64,000 nt of DNA from JACVRN01 sp036403815 (GCA_036403815.1 DASWQH010000066.1:10997-74996), one strand, 5' to 3'; positions 9,432 through 17,811 are shown, numbered from the stretch's first letter. Program-made: numbers and translations. The notes: generated from the letters alone by a model not told the origin.

Positions 9432-11738
9432 ATGCTTGCAACCAATATTGCAAGTATGGAGAAAGGTAATCCTCATATGACTTTAGCAGAAACTCTGCTC
9501 CGGCAGTTAGACAATACAAAGCTTAGCCGTGATGAGCGAGCACGATTGCGCTGTCAACTTGCTGAAGAGTTGGACATCAGAGGACAGTATGAGGCGGCGC
9601 GCAATGCACTTGGTGAACTGTGGCAGGGCGTAGGACAGCGCCCCGCTCTGGAGGGACTTACTGATTTCACAGCAGCAGAAGTGCTGTTATGCGCTGGTGC
9701 TTTGACGGGATGGCTTGGTAGCGCAGGCCAATTCGCTAATGCGCAAGAGATAGCTAAAGACCTTATTAGCGAAAGTATTGCTATATTTGAATCACTAGGA
9801 GAAGCGACAAGAGTTGCAGCAGCGAAAAGTGAGCTTGGGGTCTGCTACTGGCGTGAAGGTGCATTTGATGAGGCGCGCGTGCTGTTTGAAGATGTATTTT
9901 CGCACCTTGATGAAGAGGATATCGAACTTAAGGCGCGAACGCTGCTCCGACGTGTCATGGTCGAATTTTCTACGAGTAGATTTAATGATGCATTCCGCAT
10001 CTTGACTGAGACCGCTCTGGTATTCGAGACAAGTAAAAATGACATTCTGAAAGGCAGGTTTCATGGATTATTTGCACTTATATTAAGGAGGCTCGGCACA
10101 ACCGGACATCATCAGGATTACATAGATCGTGCGATTATTGAGTACACAGCAGCAACTTATCACTTCGCGCAAGCTGGACATACCCTTTACCGTGCATGCG
10201 ATGAGAATAATCTCGGATTTTTGCTCTATAAATTAGGACGCTATGAAGAGGCTCAAAGCCACCTCGACCGCGCTCGTCGCATGTTTGTTAATATTAAAGA
10301 AAGTAGCCTAGCGGCGCAGGTAGATGAAACTCGCGCACGGCTATTGCTGGCACAAGGTCAAAATACGGAAGCGGAAAGGGTCATTCGCGGGGCGGTTCGG
10401 ACATTTGAGAGGGGTGGGGAGCAGTCGCTTTTGGCGGAGGCGTTGACTACGCAGGGGGTGGTGCTGGCGCGGCTTGGGCGCTTCGATGAATCTTATAAGG
10501 TGTTGCAGCGGGCGATGAATGTGGCGGAGCAGGCGGGGGCTGTGGAGTATGCGGGGCGGGCGGCGCTGGCGCTGCTGGAGGAACATGCGGAGAGAATAAA
10601 TGTAGAGCGGCGGCGTAGGGTTTATGAGCTTGCGGATGAATGGCTCTCAAGGACGCAGGATGCAGAGGACATCTCGCGGCTGCGTGCCTGCGCGCGGCGC
10701 GTTATTGCTCCAAGGGTAGCGGGCGCGCAGGGGGGTGCAGAGCCTGTCTCCTTTATTCATGCCAGCGAGCGTATAGACGAATTGCTTGAGAAGGCGCGAC
10801 ATTTAGCTAGCACTAATCTGCCCATCCTGATTACAGGGGAAACAGGGGTCGGTAAAGAAGTCATGGCGCGGCTGATTCATCATTGGAGCGGGCGCGGCGG
10901 CGCATTTGTGCCTTTGAACTGTGGTGCTCTGACCGAGACGCTCATCGAATCACAGCTTTTCGGGCATCGCAAAGGCAGTTTCACGGATGCCGTCGCGGAT
11001 TACGCGGGAGCGGTTCGGGAAGCGGAAGGCGGCACTCTGCTGCTGGATGAGATCGGAGAACTCAGTCAAGCCAATCAGGGCAAGCTGCTACGGCTGATAG
11101 AGCTGGGGGAGATAATGCCCATCGGCGCAACCGCGCCGGAATATGTCGATATACGCATCGTCGCTTGTACTAATGCACGACTATCGAAACTTGTTGCCAA
11201 ACATCGCTTTCGTGAAGACCTGTTTTATCGTATCGCAACATTTGAAATAGAGATTCCGCCTCTGCGGGAGCGGACTGAGGACATCGCTGCACTGGCGAAA
11301 CATTTCATGAAAGAGGTGGCAGAGCGCACGGGCAGGCAGGCCACTTTCACACAGGGAAGCATAGAGGCTCTTAAAGCTTTGCCTCTTCACGGTAATGCAC
11401 GAGAGTTGCGCGCTATTATCGAGCGCGCGGTTATTACCTCTAAGGGCCAGCCCGTCGTAGAAGAAGCATTACGGCTAGTATTGCTGCGCGCAACCAGCAA
11501 GGGCACGGCGGCTGACCCGTGGGCGGAGTTTTCACTTGTGGAGGAGGTTAGACTTTACGAAGAGCAGTTCATTGAGCGCGCCTTGAAGGAGAGTCGCGGG
11601 AGGGTTACACATGCGGCGCACCTGCTCGGATTAAAGCACCAGAGTCTCATCGCTATCATAGAGTCCAGACACAAGAGGCTGCTGGAACTGAGAACGCCAG
11701 CGCAGCCACGCAGACGCAGCATCATCAAGCGAAGATAA
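9432..11738 (+). CDS. TPR-AAA+ sigma-54-type regulator with Fis-like C terminus
   Basis: A 768-residue transcription regulator. Residues 1-400 are TPR-like helical repeats, a likely sensor. A sigma-54 interaction AAA+ domain follows: Walker A GETGVGKE (about 467), Walker B TLLLDEIGEL (about 535), then FREDLFYRIATFEIEIPPLRER. The C terminus has a Fis-like HTH (ALKESRGRVTHAAHLLG). The loop that contacts sigma-54, normally GAFTGA, reads GSFTDA, so it may not activate sigma-54 polymerase in the usual way. In-frame ATGs at 9432, 9456 and 9477 are possible starts; the last has GAGAAAGG upstream and is plausible. It may regulate the divergent secreted peptide gene. Confidence 0.85.
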   Translation: MLATNIASMEKGNPHMTLAETLLRQLDNTKLSRDERARLRCQLAEELDIRGQYEAARNALGELWQGVGQRPALEGLTDFTAAEVLLCAGALTGWLGSAGQFANAQEIAKDLISESIAIFESLGEATRVAAAKSELGVCYWREGAFDEARVLFEDVFSHLDEEDIELKARTLLRRVMVEFSTSRFNDAFRILTETALVFETSKNDILKGRFHGLFALILRRLGTTGHHQDYIDRAIIEYTAATYHFAQAGHTLYRACDENNLGFLLYKLGRYEEAQSHLDRARRMFVNIKESSLAAQVDETRARLLLAQGQNTEAERVIRGAVRTFERGGEQSLLAEALTTQGVVLARLGRFDESYKVLQRAMNVAEQAGAVEYAGRAALALLEEHAERINVERRRRVYELADEWLSRTQDAEDISRLRACARRVIAPRVAGAQGGAEPVSFIHASERIDELLEKARHLASTNLPILITGETGVGKEVMARLIHHWSGRGGAFVPLNCGALTETLIESQLFGHRKGSFTDAVADYAGAVREAEGGTLLLDEIGELSQANQGKLLRLIELGEIMPIGATAPEYVDIRIVACTNARLSKLVAKHRFREDLFYRIATFEIEIPPLRERTEDIAALAKHFMKEVAERTGRQATFTQGSIEALKALPLHGNARELRAIIERAVITSKGQPVVEEALRLVLLRATSKGTAADPWAEFSLVEEVRLYEEQFIERALKESRGRVTHAAHLLGLKHQSLIAIIESRHKRLLELRTPAQPRRRSIIKRR

Positions 11739-11788
11739 GTTAAGCGGCATAGAAGATACCAATCAGATTCCAAAGATTGAATAAATCT

Positions 11789-11847
11789 TCCCACACAGGC
11801 CATTTTCTGCGCAAACACCTAGCACGCTCTAACGGCCATCATGCGTA
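11789..11847 (+). pseudogene. Duplicated uvrA 3' end (direct repeat copy 2)
   Basis: In frame this reads SHTGHFLRKHLARSNGHHA and stop, against SHTGRFLRAHLARSNGHHA at the true uvrA end. 50 of 56 nucleotides match. It has no upstream coding context and is a remnant. Together with copy 1 it brackets the secreted peptide and the TPR/AAA+ regulator, as expected if an element inserted into the uvrA end and restored it. Confidence 0.8.
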
Positions 11848-11861
11848 GAGCTATCCCGAAA

Positions 11862-12134
11862 GATGCTTCATCGCGGTAGAGAGACGTAGCATCTTTGCCC
11901 GTGGATGCAGCCTCTCTGACTAGAGTCCCTGCATCTCTCACTAGAGAGGCTTCATCTCTAGTGAGAGAGGTTGAGTCGCTGGCCGTAGATGCAGCCTCTC
12001 CGCGTTGCGATGCTTCGTCTCTAGTGAGCGATGCTCTATCACAGCGTTGGGCGGACTCATCTTCGTTGTGCGACGCGACATCGCAAACGAGCGCGGGCTT
12101 GTATCAAGCGTGCGCGCAGCCATTTTCGCAGTAA
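11862..12134. repeat. Tandem 21-bp repeat array, about 13 degenerate units
   Basis: Units begin every 21 bp from 11862 and are most regular from 11904 to 12050; examples start GATGCAGCC, GATGCTTCG and GATGCTCTA. The consensus is near GATGCTTCATCTCTAGTGAG. Units decay towards both ends. The period is three times seven, so a frame running through it encodes 7-residue repeats. It lies upstream of the 123-residue protein gene and could act as a regulatory or structural DNA array. Confidence 0.8.
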
Positions 12135-12159
12135 AAATTATCCTTGCCAGCCAAAAACG

Positions 12160-12180
12160 CTGAGCGTATGATGCGCTCAG
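12160..12180. promoter_or_regulatory. Small perfect inverted repeat upstream of 12229 gene
   Basis: CTGAGCG-TATGATG-CGCTCAG, a 7-bp perfect stem about 50 bp upstream of the ATG of the Ala-rich protein; a possible operator or leader hairpin. Confidence 0.4.
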
Positions 12181-12228
12181 TCCTCGCGGTTTCCCTCTTC
12201 TTCTGAGGCTCACAAGGAGAATTTCTCT

Positions 12229-12600
12229 ATGGCACAAGATCAAACCAGATCCCTTAAACCGTCCATCATCACCGCCGACCGTGACAGCATCGCGGCGGTA
12301 CAAGCCATCACCAACTACGCTCCGGCCAACAGCGACTATGCCACAGCAGCCCTCGTCGCGGCACTCGCGGAATACGACGCCAAATCTGCAACTGCCGCAC
12401 AGGCCGACGCAGCCGCCAAAGCCGCCCGCGACGAAGCGGTCGCCGCCGCGCACCGCCTCCACAACAAGGTCGTAGGCATGCGCGACTCCGTCGGCGCACA
12501 ATACGGCAAAGACTCCAACCAATTCCAATCCGTCGGTCGCAAGAAGACCACCGAATACAAGAAACCAACCCGCACGAACAAGCAGGAAGACAAAACGTAA
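12229..12600 (+). CDS. Ala-rich small protein of unknown function
   Basis: A 123-residue protein with AAGGAG nine bases upstream of the ATG. Residues 20-85 are Ala-rich and predicted helical (ADAAAKAARDEAVAAAHRL), and the C-terminal 40 residues are basic with a KKTTEYKKP motif, as in small DNA- or RNA-binding or cell-surface helical proteins. No family recognised. It stands alone between the 21-bp repeat array and a terminator that it shares with the convergent SUMF gene. Confidence 0.7.
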   Translation: MAQDQTRSLKPSIITADRDSIAAVQAITNYAPANSDYATAALVAALAEYDAKSATAAQADAAAKAARDEAVAAAHRLHNKVVGMRDSVGAQYGKDSNQFQSVGRKKTTEYKKPTRTNKQEDKT

Positions 12601-12658
12601 ACCTACTTCGGCCTGCCACCGCGAGGACACAGAGCGTAGCGCACAGGCAACTACGCAC

Positions 12659-12717
12659 ACAAAGAGACGCGGTCTTGACAGTAAAGATTTCTTACCGTCA
12701 GGCCGCGCCTCTTTGTT
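12659..12717. terminator. Bidirectional terminator-like hairpin between convergent genes
   Basis: Interrupted stem pairing ACAAAGAG and CGCGG on the left with CCGCG and CTCTTTGT on the right, plus an inner GAC/GTC pair. It sits between the Ala-rich gene and the SUMF gene that point at each other. Confidence 0.7.
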
Positions 12718-12762
12718 AACAATTAAAGGTTACTCTTCGTCTTCAGGTCAAAACCGGGGCTG

Positions 12763-13809
12763 CTACCGCGTGACCGCGACTAGGCGAAACCCGGTGTAAG
12801 GTGTAGTGGCGTAGGGCGCGTCCCAACTGCGGATCGCCGAGCGCACAGCGTTGCCATAGTTGGTCCAAGAGCCGCCACGTCGCACCCGGGCAGTTGAGAT
12901 ACTTGCATCTAACCATGCCGAACCATCAGATGGTGCTCCATCATAATTCGAATGCCATATATCCTCACACCACTCCCACACATTTCCATGCATATCATAT
13001 AAGCCCCATGCGTTCGGCTGAAAACTTCCCACCGGCGTTGTCTTTTGGCGACGCACTCTCTTCGCCGCCGCGCCATATGGATAATAACCGTCAAAATTAG
13101 CTTGTCTCGACGACAATGAATCTCCAAACGCAAAGGCTGTGGTTGTTCCCGCCCGCGCTGTATACTCCCATTCTGCCTCAGTTGGCAATCTGTATGTGTA
13201 CTCATCATCCATTGCATCTAGCTTATGGATGAACTCCTGCACATCATTCCAGGAAACTTGCTCCACAGGACAATTATCGCAGCCTTTGAACTGACTCGGA
13301 ATTGTACCCATCACAGTCTGCCACTGCGCCTGTGTCACCTCGTTCTTGCCCATGTAGAAGCTCTGCACCGTCACTTGATGCTGCGGCGATTCATCCACAA
13401 ATCCTCCTACTTCTAACGCGGGCGAACCCATCATAAAACTTCCTGCAGGTACATAGACGAACTCCATCCCCAACCTATTTGCCCTTATATTATGGCCGCC
13501 ATAATTATCGCGCACCGCGTTAATAAGCTCGTCGGTTGCGCCGGGGCCAGCTTTGCGTAGTTCCCTTTCTACCATCTTCGTCAATTTAAAGTTGACGCGA
13601 CGCAAACGAATCTTCTCCACTATAAAATCCTGCGAGTCGCCACGCCTCAATTCCTTAAGGGCTTTGACAAGTGTGCTCTTGCTGATGGCCTCAGGCACGG
13701 GCGTAGGCTTACGCACAGGCTTGCGTCTGGCCTGTGATAAGGCAAAGCCAATTCCCAGCAGCAGAAATAGCGCGAGGACAATGCCCATCACTAGGGACTT
13801 TTTCCACAT
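12763..13809 (-). CDS. Membrane-anchored SUMF/FGE-fold protein (1)
   Basis: A protein of about 348 residues: N-terminal membrane anchor (MGIVLALFLLLGIGFAL), a helical segment (STLVKALKELRRGDS to DELINAVRDNY), then a full formylglycine-generating-enzyme-like fold with GMEFVYVPAGSFMMG, VTQAQWQTVMG, RLPTEAEWEY, WGLYDMHGNVWEW and VRRGGSW landmarks. The two catalytic Cys after the GGSW motif are absent (Asn and Val there), so it is unlikely to make formylglycine and may bind a ligand or partner. The start at 13809 is chosen over 13902 because it removes an overlap with the TIR gene and has AAAGGTG upstream. It lies 25 bp after the TIR gene, so co-transcription is likely. Confidence 0.85.
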   Translation of the reverse strand: MWKKSLVMGIVLALFLLLGIGFALSQARRKPVRKPTPVPEAISKSTLVKALKELRRGDSQDFIVEKIRLRRVNFKLTKMVERELRKAGPGATDELINAVRDNYGGHNIRANRLGMEFVYVPAGSFMMGSPALEVGGFVDESPQHQVTVQSFYMGKNEVTQAQWQTVMGTIPSQFKGCDNCPVEQVSWNDVQEFIHKLDAMDDEYTYRLPTEAEWEYTARAGTTTAFAFGDSLSSRQANFDGYYPYGAAAKRVRRQKTTPVGSFQPNAWGLYDMHGNVWEWCEDIWHSNYDGAPSDGSAWLDASISTARVRRGGSWTNYGNAVRSAIRSWDAPYATTPYTGFRLVAVTR

Positions 13810-13834
13810 CACTTGAAACACCTTTGCGGTATCA

Positions 13835-15199
13835 TTATGGCTTGTCGCTGCGTTTCTTACCTGTCTTCCTTGGGCTGTACTGGTTTTCATAATCCAACAC
13901 ATTCGACGCTCGCCTTCGCCGCTCCGCTTCGGTGCGGCCCTTCATCGGAGGCGATTTGATTGGGTTCGTGATGCCTTCCTCTGTCTGACTGCCGGTTGCG
14001 CTATCGTTTGAGATTTGCGGCGCGTTAGCGTTATTTGCTCCTATGTTCGCCGGAGGCGTCGAGACTTGCACAGGCGCATTGCTGGTCTGTTTCTCAGGCG
14101 CATTGGATTGCGGCGCGGCTGCCTCCTGACTACGGCTGCTTGTATAAGCGTACAGAATGATTAGAGAAGCTATCAGCATCACTGTCCCCAGAGCGATGTA
14201 AAGCATGCGGTACGAGCGCGGCTCGCGCGCAGGCGACTCTGGCGTAGAGGGCGGAGTAATTTCTGTCGGCTTAGAGTAACTCACTTGCCGCCCGTACACA
14301 GGCAAAGTAGGAATCTCCTTGTCTGCCGCGCCCGCCGGTTGCCCTTTGCTTCTCTGCTCTATGGTCTCTTCATCCGGCTCCTTCTCTTCGGCCTGTTTAC
14401 GTCTCGCTTCGTCTTCTTCCGCCTGACGCTGCTTCTCTTCCTCTGCGCGCTGTTGCCGTTCCTGTGCCTCGCGGCGTCTTTGGTCTATTTCCTCAGCGGC
14501 TTTGCGCACCAGTACAGCTTCGGCTGCTGCCCGCGCTCTTTCTTCTTCGGCAAGGCGCGCCGCTTTCCGCTCTGCTGCGAGCCTGCGCGCGGCCTCTTCT
14601 TCAGCCTCCCGTCTCTGTCGCTCCTTCTCTTCGTCCTCACGCTTGCGTTGCGCCTCGGCTGCGTCCTTGGCTTCGCGTTGTCGCCGGGCTTTTGCCTGTT
14701 GTGCCTCCTGCTGTTTCTCTAGTATTCGCTGCAAGCTGGTAATCAAGCTTTCAACGTCCCGCTTCCAGCGCATGTTGCTAAGTTCAAAGGCATGGCGGTG
14801 AGACAGTTGGTTCAAATCCTCTGGTAAGTCTGGAGTTGCTGGCATTGTCGCTCCCTGTATGAGGACAGGAATCACACGCACATTTCTACTTAACGCGGTG
14901 GCGATTTCCAAACGGACAAAATCATTCGGATTATCTAAACGCCGCGTAACCCCATCCTTACTACTTGTGAGCCAGCCTTTACCAATAATTGCAATTAGAA
15001 TCTGGCATGAACTGACTGCGTCCTTGATTGCCTGGACAAAATTCTCACCCGGCTCAATATAATCTATATCCATGAAGATTTGATCTTTACCGAAATGAGC
15101 AATGAGATTGTCAGATAAACGACCGGCAGCATCGGCGGTTTCGTCGCGGCGATAGCTGATAAAGATTTTTGAGGACTTTTCAGTAAAGGATTGCGACAT
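13835..15199 (-). CDS. TIR-domain protein with charged coiled coil and membrane span
   Basis: 454 residues. The TIR domain (about 9-140) starts KIFISYRRDE and keeps IFMDIDYIEPG and the FVRLEIATAL helix, whose Glu is the usual NADase residue. A very charged Glu/Lys/Arg/Ala coiled coil (about 150-275) follows, then a linker, one transmembrane span (MLYIALGTVMLIASLIILYAY, about 330-350) and a Pro/Asn/Ser-rich tail. The TIR would be cytoplasmic and the tail periplasmic. It has a SUMF-fold gene on each side in the same direction. A defence or cell-death role is possible by analogy with bacterial TIR systems; this is inference. Confidence 0.88.
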   Translation of the reverse strand: MSQSFTEKSSKIFISYRRDETADAAGRLSDNLIAHFGKDQIFMDIDYIEPGENFVQAIKDAVSSCQILIAIIGKGWLTSSKDGVTRRLDNPNDFVRLEIATALSRNVRVIPVLIQGATMPATPDLPEDLNQLSHRHAFELSNMRWKRDVESLITSLQRILEKQQEAQQAKARRQREAKDAAEAQRKREDEEKERQRREAEEEAARRLAAERKAARLAEEERARAAAEAVLVRKAAEEIDQRRREAQERQQRAEEEKQRQAEEDEARRKQAEEKEPDEETIEQRSKGQPAGAADKEIPTLPVYGRQVSYSKPTEITPPSTPESPAREPRSYRMLYIALGTVMLIASLIILYAYTSSRSQEAAAPQSNAPEKQTSNAPVQVSTPPANIGANNANAPQISNDSATGSQTEEGITNPIKSPPMKGRTEAERRRRASNVLDYENQYSPRKTGKKRSDKP

Positions 15200-15513
15200 G
15201 ATCCCGATCCCTACCTTTAATTGCTATCAGGAAAATCTCGGTCGAGATTCAAATGAAAGGTTAGCGATGCAAAGAAAACGTGAGTTTAGCCGCTCAGACT
15301 CGTTCCGACTCCATCAGCTTTGAAATGTCAGGGCGCTTGTCGCGTAGTATGTAATAAATGCTGCATCATCTTAGCGCAGTTTTGGCTAGGGCGCTAGAAT
15401 ATACCTTCGAGACTCAACGCTCTTCTCTCTTGTTCCCGGTGCTGAAGCACGTAGTTATTGTCAGAGAGTCCCTACTGGGACTTCCTAACGCGCTCTTTAA
15501 GCAAACCAAGACG
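15200..15513. other. Intergenic stretch upstream of the TIR gene (314 bp)
   Basis: Lies between the stop of the second SUMF gene and the start of the TIR gene, both on the minus strand. It should hold the TIR promoter. The one clear element is the inverted repeat at 15234-15249. Nothing else is recognisable. Confidence 0.5.
15234..15249. promoter_or_regulatory. Possible operator upstream of the TIR gene
   Basis: Perfect 7-bp inverted repeat AATCTCG-GT-CGAGATT, 35-50 bp upstream of the TIR start codon; position fits a repressor site. Confidence 0.4.
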
Positions 15514-16443
15514 TTACTGTCTAGCAACAGCTACGAGGCGCAGGCCGGAGTTGCGCTGGCGTGTGTCGGGCATGGCGCGTATGCGCTCGTTGACGCGGCA
15601 GTAAAAGCCGTTGTCTATCCATGAGCCGCCGCGCATGACGCGGTATCTTTGATCGCCGCCCTTGAGCCAGGCGCTTCCGTCCGTGGGCGCGCCCTTGTAG
15701 CTGTCGTGATAAACGTCCTCGCACCATTCCCAGACGTTGCCGAGCATGTCGTACAATCCCCACGCGTTCGCCTGCTTCTCTCCGACCGGATGCGTCTTGT
15801 TGGCGGAGTTATTGAAGTACCACGCGAGCGCATCGAGCGCGCCCATGCTCTCGCCCGTCATCTGTGCGTGACACGCATACTCCCACTCCGACTCTGTAGG
15901 CAAACGATAGCTGAAGGCATCATTCCGCTCGTTCAGCTTCTTGATGAAGACCAGCGCTTCCGTCCATGAAACCTGCTCGACGGGACAATCATCACAGCCT
16001 TTGAAGTTTGATGGTTCCGTGCCCATGACCATACGCCACTGCGCCTGTGTGATTTCGTAGCGCCCCATGTAATACCCTTTGCGAATCGCTACGCGCCGCG
16101 CCGGTCGCTCGTCTGCGCCGCCCTTATCCGAACCCATCACGAAGCTGCCCGAAGGTATGTAGGCGAACTCCATCCCTAGCTGGTTGGACATCACAGTCCC
16201 CGGCTTCGTCGTGTCGGCTGGCACATTCGCTGTTCCGGGCTGAGCAGTAGTCGAAGCTTCAGGCGTCGCGGTCGTCTTCGGCGAGGACGTGCTGGTTTTC
16301 TTCGCAGGCTTAGAAGTTTTTCTACCAGCCCTTCCCTGCCCGTATCCCAGTGACGTAAAAATTAGCGGCAGCAGCAGAAGCCCCGGCACAATCAACATTA
16401 CCCACGTACGATTTCTTTCTGTTCGATAATTGCTATTCTTCAT
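15514..16443 (-). CDS. Membrane-anchored SUMF/FGE-fold protein (2)
   Basis: About 309 residues: N-terminal hydrophobic anchor (VMLIVPGLLLLPLIF), a Ser/Thr/Lys/Pro linker (about 40-90), then an FGE-like fold with GMEFAYIPSGSFVMG, ITQAQWRMVMG, RLPTESEWEYAC, WGLYDMLGNVWEW and VMRGGSW. Of the two catalytic Cys positions after GGSW, the first is Asp and the second is Cys, so activity as a formylglycine enzyme is doubtful. It is a paralogue of the SUMF protein on the other side of the TIR gene. Start codons at 16443 and 16452 are both possible. It is divergent from yqeY. Confidence 0.85.
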   Translation of the reverse strand: MKNSNYRTERNRTWVMLIVPGLLLLPLIFTSLGYGQGRAGRKTSKPAKKTSTSSPKTTATPEASTTAQPGTANVPADTTKPGTVMSNQLGMEFAYIPSGSFVMGSDKGGADERPARRVAIRKGYYMGRYEITQAQWRMVMGTEPSNFKGCDDCPVEQVSWTEALVFIKKLNERNDAFSYRLPTESEWEYACHAQMTGESMGALDALAWYFNNSANKTHPVGEKQANAWGLYDMLGNVWEWCEDVYHDSYKGAPTDGSAWLKGGDQRYRVMRGGSWIDNGFYCRVNERIRAMPDTRQRNSGLRLVAVARQ

Positions 16444-16583
16444 CTCAATCAATCAACCTGTTTTTTCGTAAAGCTCGATTTTCTTGCAGGGGAGCGGTTC
16501 AGCTATCTTAACGAAAATGGGTTGAGTGCGCTAGAGTGTCTAGGCTCAGTCAATTTCAGAAGCTCTCTAACAGGGAAAGAATC

Positions 16584-17033
16584 ATGAGTCTCAAAGAACG
16601 AATCGTTTCCGATATGACCGCCTCTATGAAGGCGAAGGATGCGGCGCGCACCTCCGTCCTGCGTATGGTTAAAGCCTTTGTCATGAACCGCGAAATAGAG
16701 AAGGGCGGCGCGCTTGACGACGAGGAGATGACGAAAACCCTACAGTCGCTCGTCAAACAGCGCCGCGATTCCATAGAGCAATACGAGATGGCCGGTCGGC
16801 AGGATTTAGCCGACAAGGAGCGCGCCGAGATAGAGGTCATCGAAGGCTATCTTCCGCAGGCGGCCTCGCGCGAAGAGATCGAACAGGCTGTGGCGGCGGC
16901 TATAAAAGAGACGGAAGCAACCTCCATGCGTGAGATGGGAGCCGTGATGAAGGCCGTGCAGGCACGCCTCGCTGGTCGCAACGCAGACAACCGTACCATC
17001 AGCGAAATCGTCAAGGCGAAGCTTGGAAAGTAA
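16584..17033 (+). CDS. yqeY: GatB/YqeY-domain protein
   Basis: A 149-residue protein of the GatB/YqeY family, related to the tRNA-binding tail domain of the GatB amidotransferase subunit; the physiological role is not settled. Family landmarks are LKERIVSDMTASMKAKD at the N terminus, LVKQRRDSIEQY, IEVIEGYLPQ in the middle and GxxMKAVQARLAGRADxR-like GAVMKAVQARLAGRNADNR near the end. ATG 16584 is chosen because AGGGAAAG lies just before it and it matches family length; the frame extends upstream to 16536. The stop codon lies inside hairpin H2. Confidence 0.9.
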   Translation: MSLKERIVSDMTASMKAKDAARTSVLRMVKAFVMNREIEKGGALDDEEMTKTLQSLVKQRRDSIEQYEMAGRQDLADKERAEIEVIEGYLPQAASREEIEQAVAAAIKETEATSMREMGAVMKAVQARLAGRNADNRTISEIVKAKLGK

Positions 17034-17116
17034 GCAGTGAGCGGTGAGCAGTAAGCAGAAAACTGGCCGTTTCGTTAGCTTTTACTGCTTACTGCTTACC
17101 GCTCACCGCTTACTTT
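17027..17116. repeat. Heptad hairpin H2
   Basis: Arms of about 32 nt of words GTAAGCA, GTGAGCG, GTGAGCA, GTAAGCA, matched inverted near 17083-17116. The left arm contains the yqeY stop codon. rimP follows. Confidence 0.9.
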
Positions 17117-17263
17117 CTCTACGCTTGCTTATCCCCCATCTTTCCCCTATAATCATTCGCTTGCTCAGAGCGCGGCGGTCATGTCCGGTGGGTTCTCTGC
17201 CCACTTTTTCTTTTGCGCACTTGAGTCTTTTCTGAAGTGGTCTCTGGAGGACGGCAGCGGACA

Positions 17264-17779
17264 ATGGGTCAGGGTTCGATTGACAGGCGTATAGAGGAGA
17301 TAGCCGAGCGTGTGGCCTTGGACAATGGGCTTGAGATGGTTCATACGGAAGTCGGCGGGCCGGACGGAAAACCTTTGATACGCATCTTTATTGATAAGCC
17401 GGAAGGCGTCACGCACGAGGATTGCTCGTTGGTAAGCCGCCATGTAGGCACTGTGCTGGAGGTGGAGGATTTCATTCATTCGGCCTATACGCTGGAAGTA
17501 TCAAGCCCCGGATTGGAGCGCGGGCTTTACAAGCGAGCCGATTACGAGCGTTTCACTGGCAGAGACGCACGCATTAAGACGACGCGAGCCATCAACGGCC
17601 AGCGCAATTTTCGCGGGAGCATCGCCGGACTGGAAGGCGACGCTGTGATTTTTGAAGATCGAACGAGCGGGCGCGTTTCTATCCCGCTTGAGTCAATCAA
17701 CAAGGCCAACCTTGAGATTGACGTTGAAGAAGAGTTTCGCCGCGCTCAGGAGCGCGAAAAGGTAGCCAAGGGAGTTTGA
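17264..17779 (+). CDS. rimP: Ribosome maturation factor RimP
   Basis: Assists 30S ribosomal subunit assembly in the cytoplasm. About 171 residues. N-terminal domain with IEEIAERVALDNGLEMV and PLIRIFIDKPEGVTHEDC, the LEVSSPGLER motif that is the family signature (about residue 75), and a C-terminal SH3-like barrel. ATG 17264 is chosen, with GGAGG 13 bases upstream; an upstream GTG at 17237 is less likely. It stands first in the conserved order rimP-nusA-infB-rbfA. Confidence 0.95.
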   Translation: MGQGSIDRRIEEIAERVALDNGLEMVHTEVGGPDGKPLIRIFIDKPEGVTHEDCSLVSRHVGTVLEVEDFIHSAYTLEVSSPGLERGLYKRADYERFTGRDARIKTTRAINGQRNFRGSIAGLEGDAVIFEDRTSGRVSIPLESINKANLEIDVEEEFRRAQEREKVAKGV

Positions 17780-17811
17780 GAGGCTGCTATTACAACTGAA
17801 TAAAAAAGAAG

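Larger units (their letters stand above)
11739..12228. other. Non-coding stretch with uvrA-tail copy and 21-bp repeats (490 bp)
   Basis: Holds, in order, the copy of the uvrA 3' end, a tandem array of 21-bp units, a small hairpin, and the ribosome binding site AAGGAG (12214-12219) of the next gene. A 79-codon frame (11895-12134) runs through the repeat array and encodes 7-residue repeats such as VDAASLT and CDASSLV, but it shows no independent sign of being translated. Confidence 0.6.

Noticed and set aside
11862..12134. 21-bp array considered as a CRISPR array
   Set aside because: Units follow each other without spacers, are degenerate, and no cas gene is nearby.
11941..12660. Minus-strand frame across the 21-bp repeat and the Ala-rich gene
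   Set aside because: Composition follows the reverse of the coding strand and the repeat; no domain seen.
13835..15199. Plus-strand Leu/Phe-rich frames opposite the TIR coiled coil
   Set aside because: They are the reverse reading of the Glu/Arg/Ala-rich coiled coil and overlap a real gene.
12763..16443. SUMF-fold proteins considered as diversity-generating retroelement targets
   Set aside because: No reverse transcriptase or template repeat was found in the window.
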